From Euryarchaeota archaeon UBA60 (GTDB lineage: Archaea; Thermoplasmatota; Poseidoniia; Poseidoniales; Poseidoniaceae), in the NCBI GenBank assembly GCA_002503395.1, contig DARQ01000098.1:1-21744 (forward strand): a DNA stretch of 21,744 nucleotides. Direction: 5' to 3'. A program made the position numbers and the translations under genes. The notes beneath the pieces were generated by a model that saw only the letters and a list, made by a program, of their open reading frames with translations, did no database searches and had not been told where the DNA came from. Below, piece by piece: positions 13,509 through 21,744 of this stretch. The number at the start of each line of letters is the position of its first letter. Position 1 is the first letter of the stretch.

Positions 13509-16500
13509 TCACCTTCTACGGCTTCGTACCGGACGAACATAAGCAGAGTCTTTGGAACGTCTTTCATCCTTCGATAAAATCTTCGGAGTCGGCGGTGGCT
13601 CGTGGTGATCCATGCCGAGGAATCCCCCATCGACCTCAACCTTTTCGACATCATATGACTTCGCCGCCGCCTCAGCATCTTCCTCTTCATCGATTACCGG
13701 AGCGCGCATCACCAGCCACCCTAGAATCAATACGGCGGTGATCAAACCGAAGACGAACGCCGATTCGCCACCCGCTTGCGCCAGCCATGACCGCCAATTC
13801 TCCCATTCGAAGTTCGACAGAGTAGTCGCCTCATCAGGAGTGCGCAATACTTCAATCTCCTGATATCCATACGAACAGGTTTGCATCATATCGCAGACTT
13901 TCACGCTGACCAGATAGCGACCGCTTTGGTTGAAAACGTGGGAAAAACGCCCGTCGTCTGATGGCGACCGAGTCCATTCCGCCTCATCACCATCGTCGAA
14001 ATTCCACCATATTGTGGGTAGGCTGGATATTCTCACATGGTCATTTGTAGCGCCGTTTTCGACGTCATTATCGCGCCACAGAATCAAATTATCAGCGTAC
14101 TCGGGGTCGGTCGCATTGATTTCAAAGATAGTCACCTCGCCTTCGGTCGGATTCTCATCGGCGATGATATTTGCGACAATCGGTGGCTCGTTAACCATCA
14201 CGATAAGGCGTAGTGTAGTGGTATCGCCGGATTGGAAGTTGTCGCGAACGGTCAGTGATACGGAATACCTTCCAGGGACATCAAAGGCGTGCCAAGGGTG
14301 AGATTCCTTACTCTTTGCGGTGCCATCGCCGAAATCCCATATGTATTCAATCAGGCCATTCCAATCATCATCGCTGCGGTCGAAGGGGAGGCTTGAGCCG
14401 ATGAATCGGCCATCACCATCCCGAGTGCCGCTGGAGTCGAACCACAGTAATGTTCCCGCCGCAACGTGAACGTAGCCGGTGTCATCGAAGGTCTGCGAAT
14501 AGTTCTCAGGTACCCACCCCTCTGGACGAGGCGAGGTTGAAGTGACGATTTCTCCCTCGCTCCACGCCTCTAGAACGCGGATATTGATGACCGGTTTTGG
14601 ATTTGCAACCCTTACAACCAGAACCCGTGGTAGTGATTCATCGCCGTTTTCATCGCTCACAATCAAGGAGACAGTATAGGTTCCTGGGGTTGTGAAATTG
14701 TGAGATACCTGTGCCTGCGAAGAATTAGTGCCGTCGCTGAACGACCAATTGAACGATAATACCGAGGAATCCGGCAGCGTTCCGTCGGCATCGAAAGAGC
14801 CTCGGCCATCGAATGTGTATGTAGTGTCGGTCGCAGCATCGGACTGGCGGAAATCTATAGAGGGGGAGCCTTGTGTCGCACTTTCTCGGACATCGATGTC
14901 TGCGACCGGCAATTGGTTGAGAACAATCACCTCCAGGGTGACCATCGTCTCGCCGCTATCGTCATCGAATCCAGAGACGATGACTTGCTTCAGTCCGGAA
15001 CCTCGCCACGATACCCAAGGTTGAGCCAAAGTGCTCGAGGTCAGCCCAAAGTCGCTGTTGCGACCGACTCCGTCGGCCGACAGGTTGACTCCGCCGGGGA
15101 ACTGCCAGTGATAACTGGTCATCTCACCATCATCATCTACAAACATAGGAGGCAACTGCAGCGGGGTCAGTGTATGAACTACCAATGTCTCGTTGAACAG
15201 GGTTCGCGGCAACCTGTTGAAAACCAATACCTGGACAGTGATTGAAGCTTCATTGACAGAATCATTGACGGTTAATGTCAAGGTGTAATTAGTACCCACA
15301 TTTTCTCCCTCAGTCCATTGATGATAGACGGAATAAGCTCCTATTCCTCCTTCCATTTCTCCATCACCCCAGTTCCACTGGAAATCGAGGTGATCGATGG
15401 GGACGTTATCTTGGCTCTGTCCGGCCGAGAACTGTATCCTCTGGTAGGTCTTTATCTGAATCGATTCACCGACGATTTGTCCATTGATGGTGATAATCGG
15501 AATCGGTGGCGTGTCGTCGGTAATAGTCAGATTTATCGCTTGGACCTCGCTCCACATTCCGCCTTGGTCTTGTACCTGCAAGGTGACGAAATAGTTACCG
15601 ACCATCGGGAAACTGCGTACCGGGCTCTTCAGGGTGGAAGTGTTGCCCTCACCGAATGACCACAGGTATGCGACCGGATTATCTACGTGAGGCAAGGTAT
15701 TATTTGAAGTCGAAATCCCCCAGTAATCGTAACCTTGGCCGGAAAAGAGAATATTTTCCCAAGTCAGAGAATTATTTGGTTCAAGAGAACCATTTACAAT
15801 CGGTAACATATTTTCCAGTGAGATGGTGGGACTGGATATCTGGTCAACGATATCGCCGAGAAGGTCTCTCATGATGAATCGGAAGGAGTACAGGTCACTC
15901 GTCGCCGGAGTGAACCATACCGAGGTTGGTACCGGGACTCCACTACCGGCCGACACTCTCGTCTCCAGTGAATCCACCACCTGCGATGCCTGATTTATCA
16001 CTTGAACCTCGACATCGAGGTCTTCAAAGAAAGCGTTGCTGAGCACCGTGAACTCGAGATGAGCGGTATCGATGAGGCCATCACCGTCGCGGTCGCTGGT
16101 ATCGGTACTATTGAGATTGAGACTCGCAGGAGAGGTAATCCTCGCCGCCTCGATGTCGACAATTCCGGTTGGATATGTGGTTCCGCATGAATTGTAATCG
16201 CAGTCACCGACATTGCTCGCATACCAGGTGATTACCCAGACCTCATCTGTGAGATTGCCGAATCCCGGAATCAATCCGGTGCCAATCATATTGGTGAATG
16301 GCATCTTGGCGACGGTGTACATACCATCGCTTGACGAATGGGTGACAATCCGCCCATCCATATTTTGCACATCGGCACTGACGCGGATGGTCAGTGGCGC
16401 TGGAGCGGCGCTCCCCGGGGTCATTTTGAACACCCTGACTCCCCAACCTTCGATGGCATTACCCAATGAAGTCCACGGTGAGGTCCAGTCCGAATTGGTC

Positions 16501-17708
16501 GCCGCAGGTTGAATTTTGCAGAACACTCCACCGGTGCAGATATCGGTCAGTCCAAGGTTGGCCATGCCGTAAATACTCTGACTACTATCGAGGGTGGCGG
16601 CGATGGTGAAATTGGCGAACATATCTTCGAAGGTATTGCCGATAACTCCTGCCGCTCCTCCGGGTGGCGAGCGTCCGAGGTTCTCGATAGCGGTGGCACC
16701 GACCGAGGTGTCGGCGACGAGGTTGCGAATCGCCGGGCCGCCGCCGAGATGGTCGGCCAGGTACAGCATGAAGATGAAGCCGCCACCATAATCGGCGATG
16801 CGCTGATTCCACCAGCGCACCGAAATCCCTGAAGATGCGGTCCAGGCGTTGGAATGGCCGGTCAAGGTTGACGACGCGCCAAAGCACAGGAATGCAGCCA
16901 TGTCGGCATTACCTTCGTCGACCCACAGAAATTCGTAGGGGTCGACGGCATTGTGTAGCAAATGCTCGAGTTCGTGGGCGAGAATAACCTTGCTCCACGA
17001 CAGTGAGGCATCGGCGTGGTCAACGAAAACTATCTCGCGATAGGGTGCCTGGCCGGGGGCGAAATAGCCACCGGTATTGTATTGCCCGTCGATATCGATG
17101 ATGGCGATCTCGACCTGACAGTTATTGTCTACATCGGGTGGTGCCGGGCCACGACCATCACCGTAATCCTTACCGAAGTAGGTGGTAGTGGTCGGATAGA
17201 TGCTCTGATCCCAGGTCTGCGCCCAGTTATTGAGAATCGTCGAAGAGAGGGTGCGTCCATCCTGTACAAGGAAAGCGACCGTGTTGGTGGTTTTCGCCAC
17301 CGTTGTGGTAACACTTCCTCCACTGGCTGGAACCGATACGCTGTCGCCGACGTTATGGCGACTGCAGGCCCGTGCCGACCTGGCACCGGCAATGTCAGAG
17401 CTGGAATCGGGTTGCCAACCGACGAAATCCTCGACTCCGGGACGACCCGCATCGACCCAACCCTGCTTGAAATGGCGTGTAGCGGAATATACCGGTTGTC
17501 CTTCTTCAAAAAACGTGTACGGCTTGCCTTCAATAGCATTGAAATCATCGATATCAGCAAATAACTCAAAACTGATTTCGACCGTCTCAGTAGGGGCTTC
17601 ATCTCCGGCTATCGCCGGCGCGACGAGTGGCGATAATATCGATACCAGCAAAAGCAGAATCAGTGACTGAGGTTTGCTGAATCTTCCGCCTCGTGCAGCC
17701 ACTTTCAT
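13509..17708 (-). CDS. Giant secreted HExxH metallopeptidase with PKD repeats, membrane anchored
   Basis: 1399 residues, numbered from ATG 17708. A signal peptide (about 14-34, SLILLLLVSILSPLVAP) leads to a peptidase region with the zinc site LAHELEHLLHN (243-253) and downstream WVDEGNAD (262-269) giving the likely third ligand Glu265, the gluzincin pattern seen in M30/M6-like and related families. A calcium-binding-type loop DRDGDG lies at about 539-544. Residues 640-1290 hold about six PKD-like Ig domains, recognisable by WSFGEG, WNWGDG, WQFPGG (degenerate), WSFSDG, WDFGDG and WNFDDG. One transmembrane helix (about 1316-1334) and a charged tail ending in Arg-rich sequence follow. It is probably a cell-surface protease for protein scavenging. 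ATG 17708 is chosen over 17723 because AGGTGAT lies 3 bases before it and MK begins a normal signal peptide. It is first in a two-gene operon. Confidence 0.92.
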   Translation of the reverse strand: MKVAARGGRFSKPQSLILLLLVSILSPLVAPAIAGDEAPTETVEISFELFADIDDFNAIEGKPYTFFEEGQPVYSATRHFKQGWVDAGRPGVEDFVGWQPDSSSDIAGARSARACSRHNVGDSVSVPASGGSVTTTVAKTTNTVAFLVQDGRTLSSTILNNWAQTWDQSIYPTTTTYFGKDYGDGRGPAPPDVDNNCQVEIAIIDIDGQYNTGGYFAPGQAPYREIVFVDHADASLSWSKVILAHELEHLLHNAVDPYEFLWVDEGNADMAAFLCFGASSTLTGHSNAWTASSGISVRWWNQRIADYGGGFIFMLYLADHLGGGPAIRNLVADTSVGATAIENLGRSPPGGAAGVIGNTFEDMFANFTIAATLDSSQSIYGMANLGLTDICTGGVFCKIQPAATNSDWTSPWTSLGNAIEGWGVRVFKMTPGSAAPAPLTIRVSADVQNMDGRIVTHSSSDGMYTVAKMPFTNMIGTGLIPGFGNLTDEVWVITWYASNVGDCDYNSCGTTYPTGIVDIEAARITSPASLNLNSTDTSDRDGDGLIDTAHLEFTVLSNAFFEDLDVEVQVINQASQVVDSLETRVSAGSGVPVPTSVWFTPATSDLYSFRFIMRDLLGDIVDQISSPTISLENMLPIVNGSLEPNNSLTWENILFSGQGYDYWGISTSNNTLPHVDNPVAYLWSFGEGNTSTLKSPVRSFPMVGNYFVTLQVQDQGGMWSEVQAINLTITDDTPPIPIITINGQIVGESIQIKTYQRIQFSAGQSQDNVPIDHLDFQWNWGDGEMEGGIGAYSVYHQWTEGENVGTNYTLTLTVNDSVNEASITVQVLVFNRLPRTLFNETLVVHTLTPLQLPPMFVDDDGEMTSYHWQFPGGVNLSADGVGRNSDFGLTSSTLAQPWVSWRGSGLKQVIVSGFDDDSGETMVTLEVIVLNQLPVADIDVRESATQGSPSIDFRQSDAATDTTYTFDGRGSFDADGTLPDSSVLSFNWSFSDGTNSSQAQVSHNFTTPGTYTVSLIVSDENGDESLPRVLVVRVANPKPVINIRVLEAWSEGEIVTSTSPRPEGWVPENYSQTFDDTGYVHVAAGTLLWFDSSGTRDGDGRFIGSSLPFDRSDDDWNGLIEYIWDFGDGTAKSKESHPWHAFDVPGRYSVSLTVRDNFQSGDTTTLRLIVMVNEPPIVANIIADENPTEGEVTIFEINATDPEYADNLILWRDNDVENGATNDHVRISSLPTIWWNFDDGDEAEWTRSPSDDGRFSHVFNQSGRYLVSVKVCDMMQTCSYGYQEIEVLRTPDEATTLSNFEWENWRSWLAQAGGESAFVFGLITAVLILGWLVMRAPVIDEEEDAEAAAKSYDVEKVEVDGGFLGMDHHEPPPTPKILSKDERRSKDSAYVRPVRSRRR

Positions 17709-17773
17709 GCTATCACCTGCCATACGCTACGCGTTGTAATTTTCACGACTTCACATGAGGTATTTAAGAATCA

Positions 17774-18835
17774 ATGGAGCAAGCATCATCCATGCGTCGG
17801 GCGCTGATTGCCGCAATCATCGTTCTGTCGGGCATTTTTTCTGGTTCTCTCGGCGCCCGAGAAGGTGAAAATGTTTCTGCATCAGACTCTCATCCCCTCG
17901 CCATGCAAGTAGTGGTGAATGAGAATTATTCACACGATTCAAACGCTTTTACCCAGGGCTTACTCTTTCATCAGGGATACCTCTATGAAAGCACCGGGAG
18001 GTATGGCAATTCGAGTTTGCGCGAGGTTGAATTGAGCACCGGCGTCATTACCCGTTCGGTGGCTTTGAACGAATCACTATTCGGCGAGGGATTGGCACTG
18101 GTCGACTCTACTCTGATACAACTGACTTGGAAGAATAATACCGCACTGGTATGGAATCTAAGTGATTTCACTCTGCTCGGCAATTTATCCTACGACGGTG
18201 AAGGCTGGGGTCTATGCAATAATGGAGAGCACCTCATCATGTCGAATGGAACCGATGTTCTGACGGTTCGCGACCCCGACAACTTCTCCATCATCAAAGA
18301 AATCCAGGTCCGCAATGGCGGCTCGCCACAGTCTTTACTCAATGAATTGGAGTGTGATGAAGAGCATATCTGGGCGAATGTCTGGGGCAATGAGTCTTTC
18401 ATCCGTATCAATTCGACCACCGGATATGTCGACCAAGTAATTGACGCTGGGAGTCTACTGGAAGATGAAAGTGTAAGTGGAACCGGGGTTCTCAACGGAA
18501 TCGCAATCACCGATTCCGGGGAATTTCTTCTGACCGGTAAGAATTGGCCGAAAGTGTTCAAGGTCAATTTGTTGCCCACCCCGGGGCCTGAACCAGACAA
18601 TGGCTCTGGCGACACCTCATCGGATTCCAACAATTCCAGCGGCCAGGCAGGTCAGTCTAGCGGGACTGAGGGGGAGACCTCGATTATCAACAAAATCATC
18701 TCGCTGGTTCTAATGCTGGTGGTCGGTACCATGATAATCACCGCAACCGTCTTGATGATACGATTAAACCGTCAGGGGCAAACTCACAAAGGAACACGCT
18801 CTCCCATGCGCGGTGGCGAAGAAGATGAGCGATGA
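17774..18835 (+). CDS. Membrane-anchored glutaminyl-peptide cyclotransferase-like protein
   Basis: 353 residues. After an N-terminal signal or anchor (about 8-27) comes a five-blade-propeller-like region (about 45-268) of the plant/bacterial glutamine cyclotransferase family (Glu_cyclase_2). Landmarks are SNAFTQGLLFHQGYLYESTG (56-75), LFGEGLALV (102-110), LTWKNNTALVW (117-127), GEGWGLC (142-148), LNELEC (189-194), WANVWGN (200-206) and LNGIAI (240-245). Family members convert N-terminal Gln to pyroglutamate. A Ser/Gly/Asn linker (about 272-300), one transmembrane helix (about 304-329) and a basic tail follow, placing the catalytic part outside the cell. Canonical members usually lack this anchor. 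ATG 17774 is used; ATG 17792 is also possible. It is divergent from the surface metallopeptidase and overlaps the next gene. Confidence 0.88.
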   Translation: MEQASSMRRALIAAIIVLSGIFSGSLGAREGENVSASDSHPLAMQVVVNENYSHDSNAFTQGLLFHQGYLYESTGRYGNSSLREVELSTGVITRSVALNESLFGEGLALVDSTLIQLTWKNNTALVWNLSDFTLLGNLSYDGEGWGLCNNGEHLIMSNGTDVLTVRDPDNFSIIKEIQVRNGGSPQSLLNELECDEEHIWANVWGNESFIRINSTTGYVDQVIDAGSLLEDESVSGTGVLNGIAITDSGEFLLTGKNWPKVFKVNLLPTPGPEPDNGSGDTSSDSNNSSGQAGQSSGTEGETSIINKIISLVLMLVVGTMIITATVLMIRLNRQGQTHKGTRSPMRGGEEDER

Positions 18836-19685
18836 GCGCGCAAGCCGATTGGCCGATCTGCGCTCTCGCGTCAGCCAGCAACTCGCCGCAGTCGAAGATG
18901 CCGAGGAGGATATGGTGGAACTCGATGAAATCGTCGTCAGGGCCTCAAAGGAGAAGGACAGCGGCTCGAGAATTGAAAGAATAAAGCAACGCCGCGACAT
19001 TGCTGCCGAAACATCGTTCACTAGGACGGTTGCGATGTGGTGTATCATCGCTGGTAGCATTCTAGGTCTGGTGACCGGTGCCTTACTGCTGAGCGGAAAT
19101 CCCAGCGACATCCTATCCTCATCGCTATTTGATTCACCTGAGCATTCCTCGGTAACCGGGCATGCGCTCGAAGCTGAGAGCGGCGAGGGGGTGGAAGGGG
19201 TCAGCATCACCTTGATGAGCGCCGACGGCAAGACCGAATTATTCACTACAACAACTGAGAGCAATGGATTCTATAGATTTGAAAACGTCAAGATTGACCT
19301 AATGGTAATGGTTGCACAGAAGGAAGGATACATCACCATCGAGAGAACTTTCTCTCCCGACCTCGGCGGTGAAGACCCATTGACGATGAAACCCGGTGAG
19401 GGGATTGCTGAAGAGGGTTCAGCCGATGACATCATGGAATCGAATCTCGAAGGCGTGGTCGCTTTGACCTCGGCTATTGCGGTATTGACCTTGCTATTCG
19501 CATTGGTTGGATTCTTCGCCGCCGCCGAGGTGCAGCGCGGGGTGAAATATCGCCGTACGCAATACCTGTGCGGAATCGCACTTTTCAGTCGCGGTCTAAT
19601 TTTCTTCGGCCCGCTTCTCATACTGTTTGGAATGGCATTGCTGGCGATTGCCAAGGAGCAGTTTCTCGACCAGAATATCGAGTGA
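18825..19685 (+). CDS. Membrane protein with carboxypeptidase-regulatory-like (Ig) domain
   Basis: 286 residues. The N-terminal 60 residues are charged and look like a coiled coil (RLADLRSRVSQQLAAVEDAE). Then come TM1 (about 69-90), an external beta-sandwich of the CarboxypepD_reg type (about 107-175: SVTGHALEAESGEGVEGVSI, TTTESNGFYRFENV, KEGYITIERTF), TM2 (about 211-233) and a long hydrophobic C-terminal segment (about 248-276). The Ig-like part should lie outside the cell. No enzymatic motif is seen, so a scaffold or binding role is likely but unproven. The gene overlaps the end of the glutaminyl-cyclotransferase-like gene by 11 bases and is 13 bases before the kinase gene, so it is the middle of a three-gene operon. 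ATG 18825 is preferred (GGTG nine bases upstream); a GTG at 18813 is possible. Confidence 0.85.
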   Translation: MSDERASRLADLRSRVSQQLAAVEDAEEDMVELDEIVVRASKEKDSGSRIERIKQRRDIAAETSFTRTVAMWCIIAGSILGLVTGALLLSGNPSDILSSSLFDSPEHSSVTGHALEAESGEGVEGVSITLMSADGKTELFTTTTESNGFYRFENVKIDLMVMVAQKEGYITIERTFSPDLGGEDPLTMKPGEGIAEEGSADDIMESNLEGVVALTSAIAVLTLLFALVGFFAAAEVQRGVKYRRTQYLCGIALFSRGLIFFGPLLILFGMALLAIAKEQFLDQNIE

Positions 19686-19698
19686 CCGGAGGGCGTGA

Positions 19699-21078
19699 AT
19701 GTATCTTATCAGCGTCGAGGGAGGGGATGGCTCAGGTAAGGGTGAGGCGGTGCGAATTCTACGCGAACTAGCTCGCAGTTATCCATTTCCCGAGGTACAC
19801 CTCACCCATGAGCCCCGCCGCCATTCACAGATAGGGGCGCTGGCGATGCAGGCGGTGAAGAGCGGCGACAAGAGTTCACTCGAAGAGGCCGGACTGTTCG
19901 CGGCCGACCGCATCGACCATTCGCATACATGGATTCGCCCGCGCTTGGAGCGGGGTGATTTAGTCATCAGTGACCGCAATGTCCACTCCTCGCTCATCTA
20001 TCAGGGAATCATAGGCAAATTGGGGGTTGAAAAAGTCGCGGCGATGAACGCTGGGGCAATGGTTCCAGACTTGGTTATCTGGATTGATTGTGACCCGGAG
20101 TTGGCGATGAAGCGGATTAAGAGGGGAACCCTGCGAAGCGAGTCAAAAGGCCGGGGTGAGTATTTTGAAACATTGGAGATACAGACTGAGATACGGCGCG
20201 GATTCGGTGAAATCCTGAGTCCGGATTACTCGATGCCGGCGCCTTTTGATCGCTGTGCAATTGCCGGGCCTATCGTCAATGAAGGCAGTAAGAAGGAACT
20301 CAGGGCGGCGCTTTCAGGGGCACTTCGCGGGTTTTTGAATCGTCACCCACCAGCAAATAATGTCGACCAGGAAATCGTCGACCGGCATCACTTGGCGACT
20401 CTGGTTACCGGGATGGCGAAGCAGAAGCGACTGCCAGGGGCACCACGCCAATCGACATCTCTTATCGAGGGGTGGTTGGCGGGTTCCGCACCATATGTTA
20501 TCATGGAGAATGCTGACAAATCCTGGGACCTGAAGAGCGCCCGCGCCGCAGATGTCCCCGGACGCCCTCTGGCGCATCCGGTATGGTCGATTCTCGGTAC
20601 GCTCTCTTTCATCGGGGCGACCGAGATATCACGTTTGCGAGAGCACCTCGGGCCGGTGCGCTCAGTTACCCAACGGCACACTCAGCGGATGATAAAGTGG
20701 TTCGATGCGATTGAATGGACGCAGAGACAGCAAGCCCACGTTCCCTTTTCCGATGCTCCGCTGTTCAAAATCAGGGATGGCTGGGTCGCCCTTGGGAGGT
20801 TGTGGCTGGCGCTGTGGCCCTTACTCGGTGAATTATCCTCGTGGCGGCGAAGGTACCCTTCGGCCGGGTGGAAAAAATCACTTTCAGAAATAGTCCAAAA
20901 GACCGGGCCAAATGCCGGAAAGAAGTTGTCGTCGGCCTTGCAGAGAGCGGTTGATGCAACCCTCGACCGCCTCAAATTACTCACTTCGGGCCATATTGGC
21001 TGCCCGGCACCGACCAATGTCGATGAATTACTGGTGTGGTGGTCGACAGAACCACCGGCTGAAAGCGACGAAAAGTGA
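19699..21078 (+). CDS. tmk: Thymidylate-kinase-like protein with altered P-loop and unknown C-terminal domain
   Basis: 459 residues; ordinary dTMP kinases have about 200-215. Residues 1-212 match thymidylate kinase, which makes dTDP from dTMP. They show P-loop EGGDGSGKGEA (7-17), THEPRR (36-41, normally TREPGG), SDRNVHSSLIYQG (91-103, the DR and substrate-binding region), WIDCDPELAMKRI (128-140) and a lid/following helix KRGTLRSESKGRGEYFE (141-157). The Ser/Thr that normally follows the P-loop Lys and helps bind Mg is Gly15 here (codons AAG GGT GAG). Residues about 213-459 are a Trp- and Arg-rich, mainly helical domain I do not recognise. So it may be an active kinase with a relaxed P-loop, or a kinase-derived protein with another role. 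ATG 19699 has GGAGGG eight bases upstream. It is last in a three-gene plus-strand run and abuts the convergent DUF2085 gene. Confidence 0.85.
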   Translation: MYLISVEGGDGSGKGEAVRILRELARSYPFPEVHLTHEPRRHSQIGALAMQAVKSGDKSSLEEAGLFAADRIDHSHTWIRPRLERGDLVISDRNVHSSLIYQGIIGKLGVEKVAAMNAGAMVPDLVIWIDCDPELAMKRIKRGTLRSESKGRGEYFETLEIQTEIRRGFGEILSPDYSMPAPFDRCAIAGPIVNEGSKKELRAALSGALRGFLNRHPPANNVDQEIVDRHHLATLVTGMAKQKRLPGAPRQSTSLIEGWLAGSAPYVIMENADKSWDLKSARAADVPGRPLAHPVWSILGTLSFIGATEISRLREHLGPVRSVTQRHTQRMIKWFDAIEWTQRQQAHVPFSDAPLFKIRDGWVALGRLWLALWPLLGELSSWRRRYPSAGWKKSLSEIVQKTGPNAGKKLSSALQRAVDATLDRLKLLTSGHIGCPAPTNVDELLVWWSTEPPAESDEK

Positions 21079-21744
21079 TTATTCCTCTTCACCACTGTCT
21101 TCTGCCGATACCTCGGGAGTCGGAGATTCAGGCAATAACTGGAGTCGGGCATTTCCAGGGAGGATCACCTTGCTCGCATCGAGCGAGAATTTCGCCGGTC
21201 GCGAGCATAATGAGGAACAGAAGAACCAGGTGATGAAAACCCCGAAAGGGGCGCCGGTCAGCAGTCGGCTGATAGTATTGGATTCGTAACTGGTCAGCAT
21301 CTGGATTCCGCCGTCAAGGCCGATTGGGATGACGGCGATTGCGGCAATCGCCCACATGGCGAGGATTCTGCGGTCGTTATCGTATAACGGCTTGATCTTC
21401 TCATCGGGAAACACCGACAGGAACGAATCTCGAATCGTCCAGCGGTTATGACCACGGCGGAAAAACAGCAGAGCGCCGAGGAAGGCGCCTAAGAATATCC
21501 CGATGTCGCGGGTACAGACCGGCATCTGATTGCCGTTGATGAACCAACTTCGCTCGTATTTGTTGTGGCAGTTCAAATCACCGAAACCGTAGATGAAGGC
21601 AGAGTAGGCGTCGAGTTCGTTCCAAGCGAAATATCCGTACTGGCTCTGGTCATGCCCGATATCATTTCCTCGTTGATAATCCGCATTGCCCCACGAGCCC
21701 CAGCCGTCGATGGTGGCATAATCCATGGCATTTGCCCGCCCCGA
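21079..21744 (-). CDS. DUF2085-family membrane protein (5' end outside window)
   Basis: The reading frame is open to the right edge, so the start may lie outside; the first ATG inside is at 21726 (215 residues). From that ATG, the conserved DUF2085 pattern is clear: NCHNKYERSWFINGNQMPVC (52-71) followed by TRDIGIFLGAFLGALLFF (72-89, TM), a second TM (about 123-138) and IGLDGGIQM (137-145), and a third TM near TGAPFGVFITWFFCSSLC. Family members usually have another TM helix before the Cys-His motif, and none is present after ATG 21726, which supports a start upstream. Between that expected helix and the CH motif is a long Asp/Gly/Tyr-rich loop. The C-terminal tail is acidic (EDSGEEE). Function of the family is unknown. 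Its stop codon directly abuts that of the kinase-like gene. Confidence 0.85.
   Translation of the reverse strand, partial: SGRANAMDYATIDGWGSWGNADYQRGNDIGHDQSQYGYFAWNELDAYSAFIYGFGDLNCHNKYERSWFINGNQMPVCTRDIGIFLGAFLGALLFFRRGHNRWTIRDSFLSVFPDEKIKPLYDNDRRILAMWAIAAIAVIPIGLDGGIQMLTSYESNTISRLLTGAPFGVFITWFFCSSLCSRPAKFSLDASKVILPGNARLQLLPESPTPEVSAEDSGEEE

Noticed and set aside
17016..17564. Plus-strand open frames opposite the start of the large protease gene
   Set aside because: The minus strand encodes the signal peptide and the conserved HExxH region here; the plus-strand products show no family features.

Overview
This window looks like a compact chromosome segment from a free-living euryarchaeon. 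The best guess is a marine planktonic lineage of the Marine Group II/III (Poseidoniales-like) type, but this is inferred from gene content and no marker gene is present to prove it. Pointers are an archaeal-type Hel308 helicase, a full bacterial-type gyrBA operon (known from several euryarchaeal lineages), a type I dehydroquinate dehydratase, and very large secreted, membrane-anchored proteins with PKD repeats. Shine-Dalgarno sites of the GGAGG/GGTGA type precede several genes. No tRNA, rRNA, CRISPR, insertion sequence or prophage gene is visible.

Left third (1-6409): a Hel308-like helicase runs off the left edge. Divergent from it is a small two-TM protein with repeated DG(K/I)xSDDE motifs. 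Next come an SprT-like zinc protease and a hotdog thioesterase (both minus), an AstE/aspartoacylase-family zinc hydrolase with a Lys/Thr/Pro tail (plus), and an isopropylmalate/homocitrate-synthase-family enzyme without a regulatory domain (minus).

Middle (6492-12474): gyrB-gyrA forms a minus-strand operon with strong ribosome binding sites. A perfect 10-bp-arm palindrome sits between a TATA-like element and the gyrB ribosome binding site and is a good operator candidate. GyrA carries a four-cysteine zinc-ribbon-like insert in its C-terminal domain. A lone aroD is divergent from the operon and has a structured leader.

Right third (12460-21744): this part is mainly cell-envelope genes. A minus-strand pair encodes a 1399-residue HExxH metallopeptidase/PKD protein anchored by a C-terminal TM helix, followed by a second signal-peptide/C-terminal-TM protein. 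A plus-strand run encodes a membrane-anchored glutaminyl-cyclotransferase-like protein, a membrane protein with a carboxypeptidase-regulatory-like domain, and a thymidylate-kinase-like protein with an altered P-loop and a ~240-residue unknown C-terminal domain. A DUF2085 membrane protein runs off the right edge.

Coding density is very high. All four convergent gene pairs either abut with no gap or overlap by 15 bases. No gene-free stretch exceeds 300 bases; the longest is the gyrB/aroD divergent region (11428-11670). I saw no obvious multi-gene defence or biosynthetic system. The most unusual items are the altered kinase fusion, the GyrA zinc-ribbon insert and the gyrB promoter palindrome.
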